DNA from: Patulibacter minatonensis DSM 18081
GTDB lineage: Bacteria; Actinomycetota; Thermoleophilia; Solirubrobacterales; Solirubrobacteraceae
Direction of reading: 5' to 3'
DNA: 64,000 nt
Assembly (NCBI RefSeq): GCF_000519325.1
Contig: NZ_KI912613.1
Location: 457,805-521,804 of the forward strand
This document shows positions 42,060 through 50,479 of this stretch, in pieces. A program made the position numbers and the translations under genes. Under the pieces are notes generated by a model. The model saw nothing but the letters and a program-made list of their open reading frames with translations, ran no database searches and was not told where the DNA came from. Positions within the stretch are counted from its first letter, which is position 1; every line of letters starts with the position of its first letter.

Positions 42060-43646
42060 ATGCGCCGCCTGCTCACGCTCACCGCCCTCCTGGTGCTCGG
42101 CCTCCCGGCCGCCGCCGCGTCCGCCGACAGCAAACTGGAGTCGATGTTCCAGGACGACCCGCGGATCCTCAGCAAGGACGCCAAGACCCGCGACTCGACG
42201 CTCGACGAGATCAAGGCGCTGGGCGGCACCCGGATCCGCGTCACCGCGTTCTGGAACCGCATCGCCCCGAACGCCCAGGGCGACGACAAGCCGACCGACT
42301 TCGACGGCAGCAACCCCGACGCGTACTTCCAGTCGCAGTGGGCCGTCCTCGACGAGGTCATCAAGGGCGCCGCGAAGCGCGGCCTGCAGGTCAACCTCAA
42401 CCCGTCGGCGCCGGGTCCCAAGTGGGCGATGTCCGGGTTCTTCGAGGACCGCCTGAACCCGGTCACGAACCCCAGCCCGGTCGAGTACGCGGGCTTCGTC
42501 GCCGCGCTCGGCAAGCGCTACAGCGGCACGTACACGCCCCCGGGCGGCACCGAGGCCCTGCCCCGCGTGAACTACTGGTCGATCTGGAACGAGCCGAACC
42601 AGGGCGCCTGGCTCGCCCCGCAGTGGGTCGGCACCGGGGCCGCCGCCGTCCCGGCCGCGCCGCAGCGCTACCGCGTCCTCGTCGCCGGCGCCTGGGCGGC
42701 GCTGAACGCCACGGGCCACACGACCCAGACCGACACGGTCCTGATCGGCGACACCGCGCCGAAGGCCCGGGCCACCGTCTCGAGCGTCGCGTCCCCGATG
42801 AGCCCGATCCGGTTCATCGAGCGGCTCTACTGCCTCGACGACGACCTGCAGATCCTCAAGGGCGCCGACGCGAAGGCCCAGGACTGCGCGGAGACCCCGG
42901 ATCCGGCCGGCTTCGTCGCCGCGAACCCCGCGCTGTTCCAGATGACCGGCTACGCGCACCACCCGTACGAGCTGCTCGCGAGCCCGACCACGCCTCCGGG
43001 TGACCCGAAGCAGAGCGTCACGACCTCGAACCTCGGGCTCCTGACGGACCAGCTCGACCGGATCATGGCCCGCTACAAGGTCGACCGGAAGCCGATCCCG
43101 CTGTACCTGACCGAGTACGGGTACCAGACGAACCCGCCGGACAAGTCGGCCGTGTCCCTCGGCCAGCAGGCCGCGTTCCTCAACCAGGGCGAGTACATCG
43201 CGTGGAAGAACTCCCGCGTGCGCACGCTGTCGCAGTTCCTGCTCGTCGACGACGCGCCGATCCCCGGGACCGACAAGGTCGACAAGTGGGCCTCGTCGTT
43301 CCAGTCCGGCCTCCGGTACGGCCCGGAGTCCGGCAAGGAGGGCAAGGCCAAGCCGTCGCTCGACTCCTACCGCGTCGCGTTCTTCCTGCCGCAGCGCAAG
43401 GTCCCGAAGACGCGCAAGCTGAAGCTCTGGGCACACGTCCGCCCCGGCACCGGCGCCAAGAAGGTCACCCTGCAGGTCCGCGGGAAGACCGGCGCCTACA
43501 AGAACTCGCGCACCCTGACGACGAACACGTCGGGCTTCCTGAGCACCTCGGTCAAGGTCCGCGCGGGCAGCAAGGCCGCGCGCCTGGCCTGGAAGAGCGG
43601 CACCAAGACGTACTACAGCCGCGGCGTCTCCTACAAGATCAGGTGA
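42060..43646 (+). CDS. Secreted glycoside hydrolase, clan GH-A
   Basis: A 528-residue protein with a signal peptide (MRRLLTLTALLVLGLPAAAA, cut near ASA-DSK), a TIM-barrel domain and a C-terminal beta domain (about 440-528, VTLQVRGKTGAYKNSRTL). The general acid/base is Glu178 in SIWNEPNQG and the nucleophile Glu352 in LYLTEYGYQ, the spacing expected of clan GH-A (GH5/GH39-like). It lies 47 bases after the Wzy-like gene, so it probably trims or cleaves the secreted polysaccharide, as glycosidases in EPS loci do. The substrate is not predictable from sequence. Confidence 0.85.
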   Translation: MRRLLTLTALLVLGLPAAAASADSKLESMFQDDPRILSKDAKTRDSTLDEIKALGGTRIRVTAFWNRIAPNAQGDDKPTDFDGSNPDAYFQSQWAVLDEVIKGAAKRGLQVNLNPSAPGPKWAMSGFFEDRLNPVTNPSPVEYAGFVAALGKRYSGTYTPPGGTEALPRVNYWSIWNEPNQGAWLAPQWVGTGAAAVPAAPQRYRVLVAGAWAALNATGHTTQTDTVLIGDTAPKARATVSSVASPMSPIRFIERLYCLDDDLQILKGADAKAQDCAETPDPAGFVAANPALFQMTGYAHHPYELLASPTTPPGDPKQSVTTSNLGLLTDQLDRIMARYKVDRKPIPLYLTEYGYQTNPPDKSAVSLGQQAAFLNQGEYIAWKNSRVRTLSQFLLVDDAPIPGTDKVDKWASSFQSGLRYGPESGKEGKAKPSLDSYRVAFFLPQRKVPKTRKLKLWAHVRPGTGAKKVTLQVRGKTGAYKNSRTLTTNTSGFLSTSVKVRAGSKAARLAWKSGTKTYYSRGVSYKIR

Positions 43647-43660
43647 TCGGGGCGGAGTGG

Positions 43661-43695
43661 GGTCATCGGTGGTCGGTCTCCGATCACCGATGACC
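43661..43695. repeat. 35-bp palindrome, copy A
   Basis: Left arm GGTCATCGGTGGTCGG, loop TCT, right arm CCGATCACCGATGACC; 15 of 16 positions pair. It lies 15 bases after the glycoside hydrolase stop and may also act as a terminator hairpin. It belongs to the palindrome family of 43.6-55 kb. Confidence 0.85.
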
Positions 43696-43722
43696 CCGCG
43701 ACGGCCGACCCTCCGGGGACGC

Positions 43723-43757
43723 GGTCGCCGGTGGTCGGCATGCGACCATCCGTGACC
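43723..43757. repeat. 35-bp palindrome, copy B
   Basis: Left arm GGTCGCCGGTGGTCG, loop GCATG, right arm CGACCATCCGTGACC; 12 of 15 positions pair. It starts 62 bases after copy A, the same period as the array at 50.2 kb. Confidence 0.75.
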
Positions 43758-43769
43758 TCACCCCCTGCG

Positions 43770-43789
43770 GGGGGGCGATCTCGCCCCCC
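43770..43789. terminator. GC-only hairpin between convergent genes
   Basis: GGGGGGCGA and TCGCCCCCC form a perfect inverted repeat around TC, between the hydrolase (stop 43646) and the convergent GT4 gene (stop 43805). It is a likely bidirectional terminator; there is no T-tract. Confidence 0.5.
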
Positions 43790-43804
43790 GGCGCCCCCAC
43801 CCCG

Positions 43805-44992
43805 CTACGGCGCCAGGCGCGTGAGCTCGGGCGCCGGCGCGCCGCTCACCACGAGCGACTCGTCGAGCGGACCGAAGCTGCGGCCCGCGACGACGCGGTG
43901 CAGCAGGGTCTCGTACTGCGTCGTCACCGCGTCCCACGAGTAGGCCTTCGCCCGCTCGCGGGAGGCGTCCTTCAGCCGCGCGACGCGCTCGGGGTCCAGC
44001 AGCAGCTCCTCGAGCGCCCGCGCCAGCGCCGGGGCGCCCTCCGCGCCCGAGAAGGTCGCGCCGGCCGCGCCGATCGTCTCCACGTTCGGCGCGTGGTCGT
44101 TGACCAGCACCGCGGCGCCGGCGGCCATCGCCTCGAGGATCACCGGGTGCGTGCCGCCGACCTCGGTCGGGACCGCCGTCAGGTACGCGTGCTTCTGGAG
44201 CTCCCAGTAGCCCCGCCCGAAGACGTAGCCCGGGAAGACGACGCGCGGGTCGGCACCCCGGTGCACGGACTGGATGAACTCGTCGGCGTACGGTGCGCCG
44301 CCGACGATCACGAGCTTCTTGCCCCTCGTCACCGAGTACGGGATCCGCGAGAACGCGTCCACGAGCATGTGGGGGTTGTTCTCGGGCTCCAGCCGGCCGA
44401 CGAAGAGGACGTACTCGCCGGGGGTCAGGCCGAGCCGTTCGAGGGTGTCGATCGTCTCGTAGCCCGGGTCCTCGACACCGTAGGGGATGACCTCGATCCG
44501 CTGGCCGTAGCGCTCGTCGAAGATGTCGGCGACGGCGTCGGAGTCGGTCAGCGCGACGTCGGCCCAGCGCGGGGCGTTGCGCTCCGCGAACCGGAGGTAC
44601 GACTTGGCGGCTGCCGGCCACTTCGAGCGGTCGGAGTCGAGGCCGTCGACGTTGATGACGGTCGGCACGCCGGCCTTGCGCGTGATGCGCGTCAGCGGGC
44701 TGTTGCCGGCGATGAAGAACAGCGCGACGTCCGGCTGCAGGCGCCGCACGCAGTGCTCGGCCGACAGGTACGTGTGGACGAAGGTGTCCAGGTACTTGTT
44801 GCGGATCGTCGGCAGGTGCACGAGCTTCGCCCCGACGTGCTCGTGGAGCTCGCGGTCGACGACGTGTGGACGGCAGTAGACCGTGACCTGGTGACCGCGC
44901 TCGACGAACCGGGCGGCGAGGTGCTCCGCCGCGGTCTCGAAGCCGGAGTAGGCGGCCGGGATGCCGCGGGTGCCGAGGATCGCGATCTTCAT
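43805..44992 (-). CDS. GT4 glycosyltransferase with DUF1972 domain (rhamnosyltransferase-like)
   Basis: A 395-residue GT-B enzyme. It opens MKIAILGTRGIPAAYSGFET, the hallmark of DUF1972 proteins such as Cps2T-like beta-1,4-rhamnosyltransferases. Further features are HLPTIRNKYLDTFVHTYL, FIAGNSPLTRITRKAG, VINVDGLDSDRSKW, YVLFVGRLEPENN and the donor-site GGTHPVILEAMAAG. It starts within the stop codon of the upstream GT4 gene (ATGA overlap at 44989-44992), so the two are coupled. Confidence 0.92.
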   Translation of the reverse strand: MKIAILGTRGIPAAYSGFETAAEHLAARFVERGHQVTVYCRPHVVDRELHEHVGAKLVHLPTIRNKYLDTFVHTYLSAEHCVRRLQPDVALFFIAGNSPLTRITRKAGVPTVINVDGLDSDRSKWPAAAKSYLRFAERNAPRWADVALTDSDAVADIFDERYGQRIEVIPYGVEDPGYETIDTLERLGLTPGEYVLFVGRLEPENNPHMLVDAFSRIPYSVTRGKKLVIVGGAPYADEFIQSVHRGADPRVVFPGYVFGRGYWELQKHAYLTAVPTEVGGTHPVILEAMAAGAAVLVNDHAPNVETIGAAGATFSGAEGAPALARALEELLLDPERVARLKDASRERAKAYSWDAVTTQYETLLHRVVAGRSFGPLDESLVVSGAPAPELTRLAP

Positions 44993-46248
44993 GGACTGGC
45001 GGGCGTCGCTGCGGGATCGACCGGCTTTTCCGACGGGCGTGCTGCCCCGCCGTCGCCCCCGGCCCGCGGCCCCTCGTCCGGGTCTCCGGATCCGGTGGGC
45101 GGACCGTTCCTGCGCGCGTGCTCGACGGCGAGCGTATAGGCCTCGACGTGGCGGCGGGCCGCGATCGTCCAACTGCGGTCCCCCGCGACGCGCCGTCCGG
45201 CCACGGCCAGGGCGTCGAGCCGGCGCGGATCCGCGATCAGCGCCTGCAGGACGTCGGCGAGCGCGGTCGGATCCCGGGGCGGGACGTACGCGGCGGCGTC
45301 CTGGCACGTCTCGGTCAGCCCCGGCGACCGCGCGACGACGACCGGCAGCCCGCGCGCCATCGCCTCCAGCGGGGTCAGGCCGACGCCCTCGTGGAGCGCC
45401 GGATGGACGAGCGCCAGCGCACCGTCCATCAGCGACAGCAGCGCCTCGCGGTCGGGGGCGTCGACACGGCGCTCGACGGCCACCGACGAGGACGGGCCGT
45501 CCGCGACCGGTCCCGTGGCAGCGGCGCGCTCCCGGACGTCCCGCTCCGGCGCGCGGACGCGGCCGGCGAGCACGAGGTCCGGTGCCGCGGCGCCCAGGCG
45601 GTCGCGCAGCAGCGCGTGGGCGGCCCGCAGCGTCGGCAGGTCCTTCCGGGGCTCGTCGTCGCCGACGTAGAGCAGGTACGGGCGGTCCAGCGGGACGGAG
45701 GGCGCGCGGACGGTCTCCCCGTGCCGGATCTCCCGTGCGCGCCACTGCCCCGGCCCGTGCGGCGCCACCACGATCCGGTCGACCGGCACGCCCCAGCGCT
45801 CGCGGACGTCGTGCGCGGTCGTCCGCGAGACCGCGACCACGGCGTCGGCGGCGAGCGCCGCCGCGCGGTGGGTGCGGGAGGCCCACTTCGCGAACCGCGG
45901 GTCGAAGTGCTCGGGCAGCAGCTCGAACGCGAGGTCGTGGACGGTGATCACCTGCGCGATGCCGGCCGTCGCGCGCCGCGTCCGGAACGTGGCCGGGAGC
46001 GGGTGGTGCACGACGTCCGCGCCGTGGTGCGCGGCCAGGCGGGGCAGCGCGACGTCGAGCCACCACCGGTCGCGCAGGAGGTTCCGCGCGGACCGCCAGC
46101 CGCCGCCGCCCGGCGCGGGCCGTCCCTCGTCGGCGACGGGCACGACCGTGACGTTGAGCTCGTCCAGCCCGGCGAGGAGCCGCTCCACGTACGTGGCGGT
46201 GCCGGACGCGCCGCGCCGCGCGTAGCTCGTGTCGAGGAGGACCTTCAC
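44989..46248 (-). CDS. GT4 family glycosyltransferase
   Basis: A 419-residue GT-B enzyme starting at GTG 46248 (VKVLLDTSYARRGASGTATY). It has VITVHDLAFELLPEHFDPRF, VSRTTAHDVRERWGVP, LLYVGDDEPRKDLPTLRAA and the donor-site HEGVGLTPLEAMARG. The last 40 or so residues are Pro/Ala/Gly-rich and probably disordered. It is the first gene of a two-gene operon with the DUF1972 enzyme and diverges from the GT4 gene at 46362. The start is set by the TAGGCT box 8 bases upstream. Confidence 0.9.
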   Translation of the reverse strand: MKVLLDTSYARRGASGTATYVERLLAGLDELNVTVVPVADEGRPAPGGGGWRSARNLLRDRWWLDVALPRLAAHHGADVVHHPLPATFRTRRATAGIAQVITVHDLAFELLPEHFDPRFAKWASRTHRAAALAADAVVAVSRTTAHDVRERWGVPVDRIVVAPHGPGQWRAREIRHGETVRAPSVPLDRPYLLYVGDDEPRKDLPTLRAAHALLRDRLGAAAPDLVLAGRVRAPERDVRERAAATGPVADGPSSSVAVERRVDAPDREALLSLMDGALALVHPALHEGVGLTPLEAMARGLPVVVARSPGLTETCQDAAAYVPPRDPTALADVLQALIADPRRLDALAVAGRRVAGDRSWTIAARRHVEAYTLAVEHARRNGPPTGSGDPDEGPRAGGDGGAARPSEKPVDPAATPASP

Positions 46249-46256
46249 GGGCGCCG

Positions 46257-46262
46257 AGCCTA
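46257..46262 (-). promoter_or_regulatory. -10 box TAGGCT for the GT4 operon 46248-43805
   Basis: TAGGCT on the minus strand ends 8 bases before the GTG at 46248. A matching plus-strand box for the divergent gene lies at 46348-46353. Confidence 0.5.
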
Positions 46263-46347
46263 CCGCCGGTGGCGCGTCGGGACCGCATCCGTCGCCGGTC
46301 GGCACCACGACGGGACCGCATCCGCCACGGGCGCCCCTCCGGCGCAC

Positions 46348-46353
46348 TAGCCT
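46348..46353 (+). promoter_or_regulatory. -10 box TAGCCT for the GT4 gene at 46362
   Basis: TAGCCT ends 8 bases before the ATG at 46362; no Shine-Dalgarno is present. Confidence 0.5.
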
Positions 46354-46361
46354 TCCGGTCG

Positions 46362-47534
46362 ATGCCGTCGCTTCTGGTGGTGCACGCGGTGAACCAGCCC
46401 GGCGGCGCCGAGCTCGCCCTGCTGCGTGCCGCGCCGCTGCTCCAGGAACGCGGCTGGCGGATCACCATGACCGGCCCGACGGGCCGCAGGCCGTCCGAGG
46501 CCCCGGACGGGGTCGTCTGGCGCCAGCAGGCCGTGGGCGGCCTTGGGCGGGGCCGGGGAGCGGCCGCGCTGCTGGCCTACGGCACCTTCCGCAGCCTGGC
46601 CGCCCAGCACGACGTCGCGTACCTCAACGGCACCGTCCCCGCCCGGCTGCTGCCCGCGCTCGGGAGCGGCGCGCTCGCCGGCGCCGCCGTCCGCGGCCTG
46701 CGGTTCCGGGCCCCCGCCGACGCCGCGGCCGGCGCGCCGGTGGACGTCCGGACGATCGTCCACGTCCACGACATGGTCGAGCGCGTGCCGCGCTTCTGGG
46801 GCGCCGCGGACGCGCTCCTCGCCGACTCGCAGGCGTGCGCGACCCCGGTCGCCCGGGCGCTGCACCGCGAGGTCTCCGTGACGGGGTGCCCGGTCGACCT
46901 CGACCCGCCGCAGGTCACGCCGCCGTGGACGCCGGACGGCCGGCCGATCGTCGCGTTCGTCGGGCGCGTCGAGCCGCGGAAGGGGCCCCTGGACCTCATC
47001 ACCGCGGCGGAGGCCGTGCGCGTCGCGGTCCCGGACGCCCGGGTCGTGGTCGTCGGCGACGACACCTACGACGCCGACCCGCGGTACGCGCGGATGGTCG
47101 ACCGTCGCGCCGACGTCGCCCGCGTCGAGCGGTGGCCGTGGCAGGCCGGCGGCCCGGGGCTGCTGCGCCACGTCGACGTCCTGGTGGTCCCGTCGGACCG
47201 GGAGCCGTTCGGGACGATCGCCGCCGAGGCCCTCGCCGTCGGCGTGCCCGTCGTGGCGGGCGCCGTGGACGGGCTGGTCGAGGTCGTCCGGGACGGCGTC
47301 ACCGGCCGGCTCGTGCCGCCCCACGACCCCCTGAGCCTCGCCCACGGGATCATCTGGGCGCTCCAGAACGGCCCGCTGCTGCGCGACGACTGCCGCGAGT
47401 CGGCGCGCCGCTGGTCGCTCGAGGCGGTGACCGACCGCATCGAGGCCGCGCTGACCGGGCGGGTCGTCGCCCCCGTCCCGGCGGTCGATCCCGCCGACCG
47501 CGCGCGCCACGCCGCGGGCGACGGTCCCGCGTGA
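46362..47534 (+). CDS. GT4 family glycosyltransferase
   Basis: A 390-residue GT-B enzyme: SLLVVHAVNQPGGAELALLR at the start, DVRTIVHVHDMVERVPRFWG, ADSQACATPVARALH, then VAFVGRVEPRKGPLDLITAA and DREPFGTIAAEALAVGVPVV in the donor half. It is followed by the GT4 gene at 47647 on the same strand after 112 bases. The Arg/Pro/Ala-rich tail is probably disordered. Confidence 0.9.
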   Translation: MPSLLVVHAVNQPGGAELALLRAAPLLQERGWRITMTGPTGRRPSEAPDGVVWRQQAVGGLGRGRGAAALLAYGTFRSLAAQHDVAYLNGTVPARLLPALGSGALAGAAVRGLRFRAPADAAAGAPVDVRTIVHVHDMVERVPRFWGAADALLADSQACATPVARALHREVSVTGCPVDLDPPQVTPPWTPDGRPIVAFVGRVEPRKGPLDLITAAEAVRVAVPDARVVVVGDDTYDADPRYARMVDRRADVARVERWPWQAGGPGLLRHVDVLVVPSDREPFGTIAAEALAVGVPVVAGAVDGLVEVVRDGVTGRLVPPHDPLSLAHGIIWALQNGPLLRDDCRESARRWSLEAVTDRIEAALTGRVVAPVPAVDPADRARHAAGDGPA

Positions 47535-47646
47535 TCCGCAGGTCCGACACGTCGCCGGCCGGAGCCGGGCGGGTGCCCGCGCGCAGGTCCGGAGGCCGAC
47601 GCTCACGTCCGGCCGTCGCGAGCGGGACGCCGCGGGGGCACCGCGG

Positions 47647-48570
47647 ATGAAGGTCCTCCTCGACGTCCGGGGCGCCGGCGACGTCCGCGGCATCGGTCGG
47701 TACGTGCGGTGCCTGCTCGACGGTCTGCGCGCGACGGCCGGACCGGACGACGAGGTCGCGGAGGTCCAGGGCGGGCGCGGGCGCTCCGACGCCGGGGTCT
47801 TCCACAGCCCGTGGCTCGACGGCGCCCTGCTGCGCGCGGGTCGCCCCCAGGTCATCACGCTCCACGACGTGGTGCCGCTGAAGCGCCGCCGCGAATACCT
47901 CCGCACGGGCTTCCGGTTCCGCCTGCGCTACCTCGCGGTCCAGCACGCCGACCGCGTGATCGTCCCGACCCAGGCGGTCGCCGACGACGTCACGACGCAC
48001 CTCGACATCCCCGAGGACCGGATCCGCGTCGTCCACGAGGCCGCCGCACCGCACCTCGGGCCGGCCGACCCGGCCGCCGTCGCCGCCGTGCGCGAGCGCC
48101 TGGACCTGCCGGAGGACTTCGTCGTCTGGGTCGGCGGCATGCGGCATCCGGACCCGCGCAAGCGCCTGCCCGAGCTGGCCGCCGCGCCGCGCGAGCTGCC
48201 CCTCGTCCTCGTCGGCCCCGCCGGCCCGTGGGCGAACGACCTGCCCGACGTCCAGCTGACCGGCGAGGTCTCCGACGACGACCTCTGCGCGATCTACTCC
48301 GCCGCCCGGGCCCTCGTCCTGCCCTCCGACGACGAGGGCTTCGGCCTGACGCCCGTCGAGGCCCTCCGCTGCGGCTGCCCGGTCGCCTGCTCCGACGTCC
48401 CGGCCCTGCGCGAGGTCCTGGGCGACCGCGCCGCGTTCGCGCCCCACGACGACGTCGCCGCCCTCCTCGCCGCCGCCGAGGCCCTGGCCCGCCCGGCCCC
48501 CGCCGCGCCGCCGTGGACGTGGGAGGACGCCGGCCGGGCGACCTGGGACGTCTACCGCGAGCTGGTCTGA
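47647..48570 (+). CDS. GT4 family glycosyltransferase (short)
   Basis: A 307-residue GT-B enzyme, short because both Rossmann halves are compact. It starts MKVLLDVRGAGDVRGIGRYV, the GIGRYV turn seen in mannosyltransferases, and has VITLHDVVPLKRRREYLR, DRVIVPTQAVADDVTTHL, VVWVGGMRHPDPRKRLPE and DDEGFGLTPVEALRCGCPVAC. It is the last gene of the polysaccharide locus; the palindrome array begins 48 bases after its stop. Confidence 0.88.
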   Translation: MKVLLDVRGAGDVRGIGRYVRCLLDGLRATAGPDDEVAEVQGGRGRSDAGVFHSPWLDGALLRAGRPQVITLHDVVPLKRRREYLRTGFRFRLRYLAVQHADRVIVPTQAVADDVTTHLDIPEDRIRVVHEAAAPHLGPADPAAVAAVRERLDLPEDFVVWVGGMRHPDPRKRLPELAAAPRELPLVLVGPAGPWANDLPDVQLTGEVSDDDLCAIYSAARALVLPSDDEGFGLTPVEALRCGCPVACSDVPALREVLGDRAAFAPHDDVAALLAAAEALARPAPAAPPWTWEDAGRATWDVYRELV

Positions 48571-48617
48571 GTCGCCGGGCGGGGCCAGGCCACGGCTCGG
48601 CCGGGGCGGGCTTCGGT

Positions 48618-49010
48618 GGTCACGGATGGTCGGGGGGCGACCAGAACTGACCCCGAGATCGGAGATCGCGGCGTGCGACTAGGAGTCGAGGTCACGGATG
48701 GTCGGAAGGCGACCGTGATTGACCTCCAGACCGGTCGCCCGCGCGCGGTGAGCGGCCGAGGTCACGGTTGGTCGGAGGGCGACCATCGACGCCCCCGACC
48801 CCGGTGACCGGCACGCGCGGCGACGGCCGAGGTCACGAATGGTCGGAGGCCGACCATCGACGCCCCCGACCCCGGTGACCGGCGCGCGCTCCCGGGGGGC
48901 GAGGTCACGAATGGTCGGAGGCCGACCATCGACGCCCCCGACCCCGGTGACCGGCGCGCGCTCCCGGGGGGCCGAGGTCACGGATGGTCGAAGAGCGACC
49001 GGCCGTGACC
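48618..49010. repeat. Array of six 35-bp palindromes, period about 72 bp (copies C-H)
   Basis: Six elements start at 48618, 48690, 48760, 48831, 48903 and 48976, so periods are 72, 70, 71, 72 and 73. Each is 34-35 bp: a left arm close to GGTCACGGATGGTCG and a right arm beginning CGACC. Copy H (48976-49010) is nearly perfect, with 13 of 15 pairs; C and D keep only the inner GGTCG/CGACC and the outer GGTCA/TGACC. Units E, F and G also share their flanks, forming a true tandem repeat of about 72 bp. The array fills the 478-base gap between convergent genes (48570, 49049); no other gene is seen there. Confidence 0.85.
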
Positions 49011-49048
49011 ACCACGGCCAGTCCCAGTGCCACCGGTCGGCGACGTTC

Positions 49049-50060
49049 TCACGCCGCGATGCCCGGACGGGTCAGGAGCTCGACGCGCTGTGCGCGGATC
49101 GCGTGCAGCTGTCTCCGGAGCCGCTCAGGGTCGCGCAGCTGGTGGCTCGTGACGCGGACCGTCAGCCACCCCATCGCGGAGGTCTCGGCGTCGCGGTCGG
49201 CGTCGTCGCTCTGCGTGACCGACCCCCGATGGCCTCCAACGTCGGCCTCGGCCGCCAGCATCAACGGCGGACAAGCGTGGTCGAAGCGGTACCGGTTGCC
49301 GCTCGGTGAGGTGATCTCGAGCTCCTGCACCCAGGGGCCGAAGCCCAGACCGTGCTCGATGAACCGGGCGAGGTCACCGGCGAGCGGACTCTCCGCGCGG
49401 GACGTGAGCGCCAGGTCCGGGTCCGCAGCCTTCAGGTGGGACCAGCCGCGGTGGCGGGGGACGTGCTCGGCCAGACGCTCGAGGTCGGTGGGCACAAGAG
49501 GCGCTGGTACTGAGCCTCGCGCAGGAGCGACCGCAGCTCACGGACGTCGACCGTCGGGGCGACCTCGAGCAGCGAGCGTGCGACCGACACCGCGGGGAGT
49601 CCGCCCGCGAGACCCCGGCCTCCGGCCGCGAGCCCGGCCAGCCGATGGCCCCTGATGCCGGGGGCTCGGCACCGTGCTCGCCCGCCGATCGTCGTGACGT
49701 GGACCACCGGCGCGCGTCTCGGCGTGAGCTCGTGCAGCTCGAGAACGGTCCAGTGGCTGAGGCGGACATCCGGGTCCATGCGCTCGATCCCGCGATCCGC
49801 CGGAGGACCGGCGAAGCCGCCGCCGAGGTGCCGGTCGGCCCCGGCGGCCAGCAACGCCGCGATCGCCCGGCCGCGAGCGCTCGGCTGCGGCACCAGGCAG
49901 TAGCGCCCCAGAACACACGGAAGAGCCGGCCGCCACGGACGCGCCGCGCGATCGCGGCGTCGCTCAGCCCGACGGCCCGCAACTGCCGACGTGAGATGAC
50001 GCCGTGCTGGCGCCCGGCGATCGCCGCGATCCACCGGTCGATGGTCTCCCGATCCGACAC
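49049..50060 (-). pseudogene. AbiEi-type antitoxin/DUF559 domain protein, two frameshifts
   Basis: Three reading frames together give one protein of about 335 residues. The start (GTG 50060, GGGAGG upstream) reads IAAIAGRQHGVISRRQLRAV up to FRVFWG, the winged-helix N-terminal domain of AbiEi-like proteins. A one-base loss near 49910 moves the frame to RYCLVPQPSARGRAIAALLA and on to LREAQYQRLL. A second near 49497 moves it to VPTDLERLAEHV and the DUF559 (PD-(D/E)XK-like) ending RFDHACPPLMLAAEADVGG to WLTVRVTSHQLRDPERL. Either the gene is decaying or the assembly has two errors. No AbiEii toxin gene is beside it. Palindrome arrays flank it on both sides. Confidence 0.75.
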
Positions 50061-50180
50061 GACAGGAGCCTCCCGGACCCACCTTCGACAGCGCCACCCA
50101 CCAACGGTGTCGACATCGCACCGACTTCGAGACGTCTCCTGTTCATGTCGCTGCGTGGCCATGCGTCGCCGGCGGGAGGC

Positions 50181-50337
50181 GGTCGTCCGTGGTCGCATAC
50201 CGACCATCCCCGGCCGCGCCCCGGCGCCGCACCGTCGCCCCGGTCACCACTGGTCGGATACCGACCATCCCTGCCCCCACACCCGCACGTCACGGTCGCG
50301 GCGGTCGTCCGTGGTCGCATACCGACCATCCGCGGCC
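50181..50337. repeat. Array of three 35-bp palindromes, period 61 bp (copies I-K)
   Basis: Elements at 50181-50215, 50242-50276 and 50303-50337 repeat every 61 bases. Inner arms are GGTCG and CGACCATCC around CATAC or GATAC. Copies I and K are almost identical over their full length. They lie in the 419-base gap between the divergent pseudogene (start 50060) and the gene at 50480. The rest of that gap (50338-50467) is a C-rich, repeat-poor stretch without a convincing gene. Confidence 0.8.
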
Positions 50338-50467
50338 GCACCCTCGCCCCGCCCCGCGACGCCACCCCGCGCCGCACCGTCTCTCCGCCCCGGACCGCGA
50401 CGACCACCACCCCCTTCACCCCACCGCCGAACGGCCCGGACCCGTCGCGTGCGCCAGGCGGGCGGCC

Positions 50468-50473
50468 TACCAT
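50468..50473 (+). promoter_or_regulatory. -10 box TACCAT for the gene at 50480
   Basis: TACCAT ends 6 bases before the ATG at 50480, a leaderless arrangement. Confidence 0.45.
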
Positions 50474-50479
50474 CGGTGG

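Noticed and set aside
43770-43789. Further copy of the 35-bp palindrome
   Set aside because: It is a G/C-only hairpin without the GGTCA or GGTCG arms, so it is listed as a terminator instead.
48618-49010. CRISPR array
   Set aside because: Repeats and spacers have CRISPR-like lengths (about 35 and 36-39), but repeats are degenerate palindromes, three spacers are near-identical to each other, and no cas gene is in the window.
48839-49309. Plus-strand frame with the repeated peptide MVGGRPSTPPTPVTG
   Set aside because: It is a translation of the 72-bp repeat array running into the antisense of the AbiEi/DUF559 gene, with no ribosome site.
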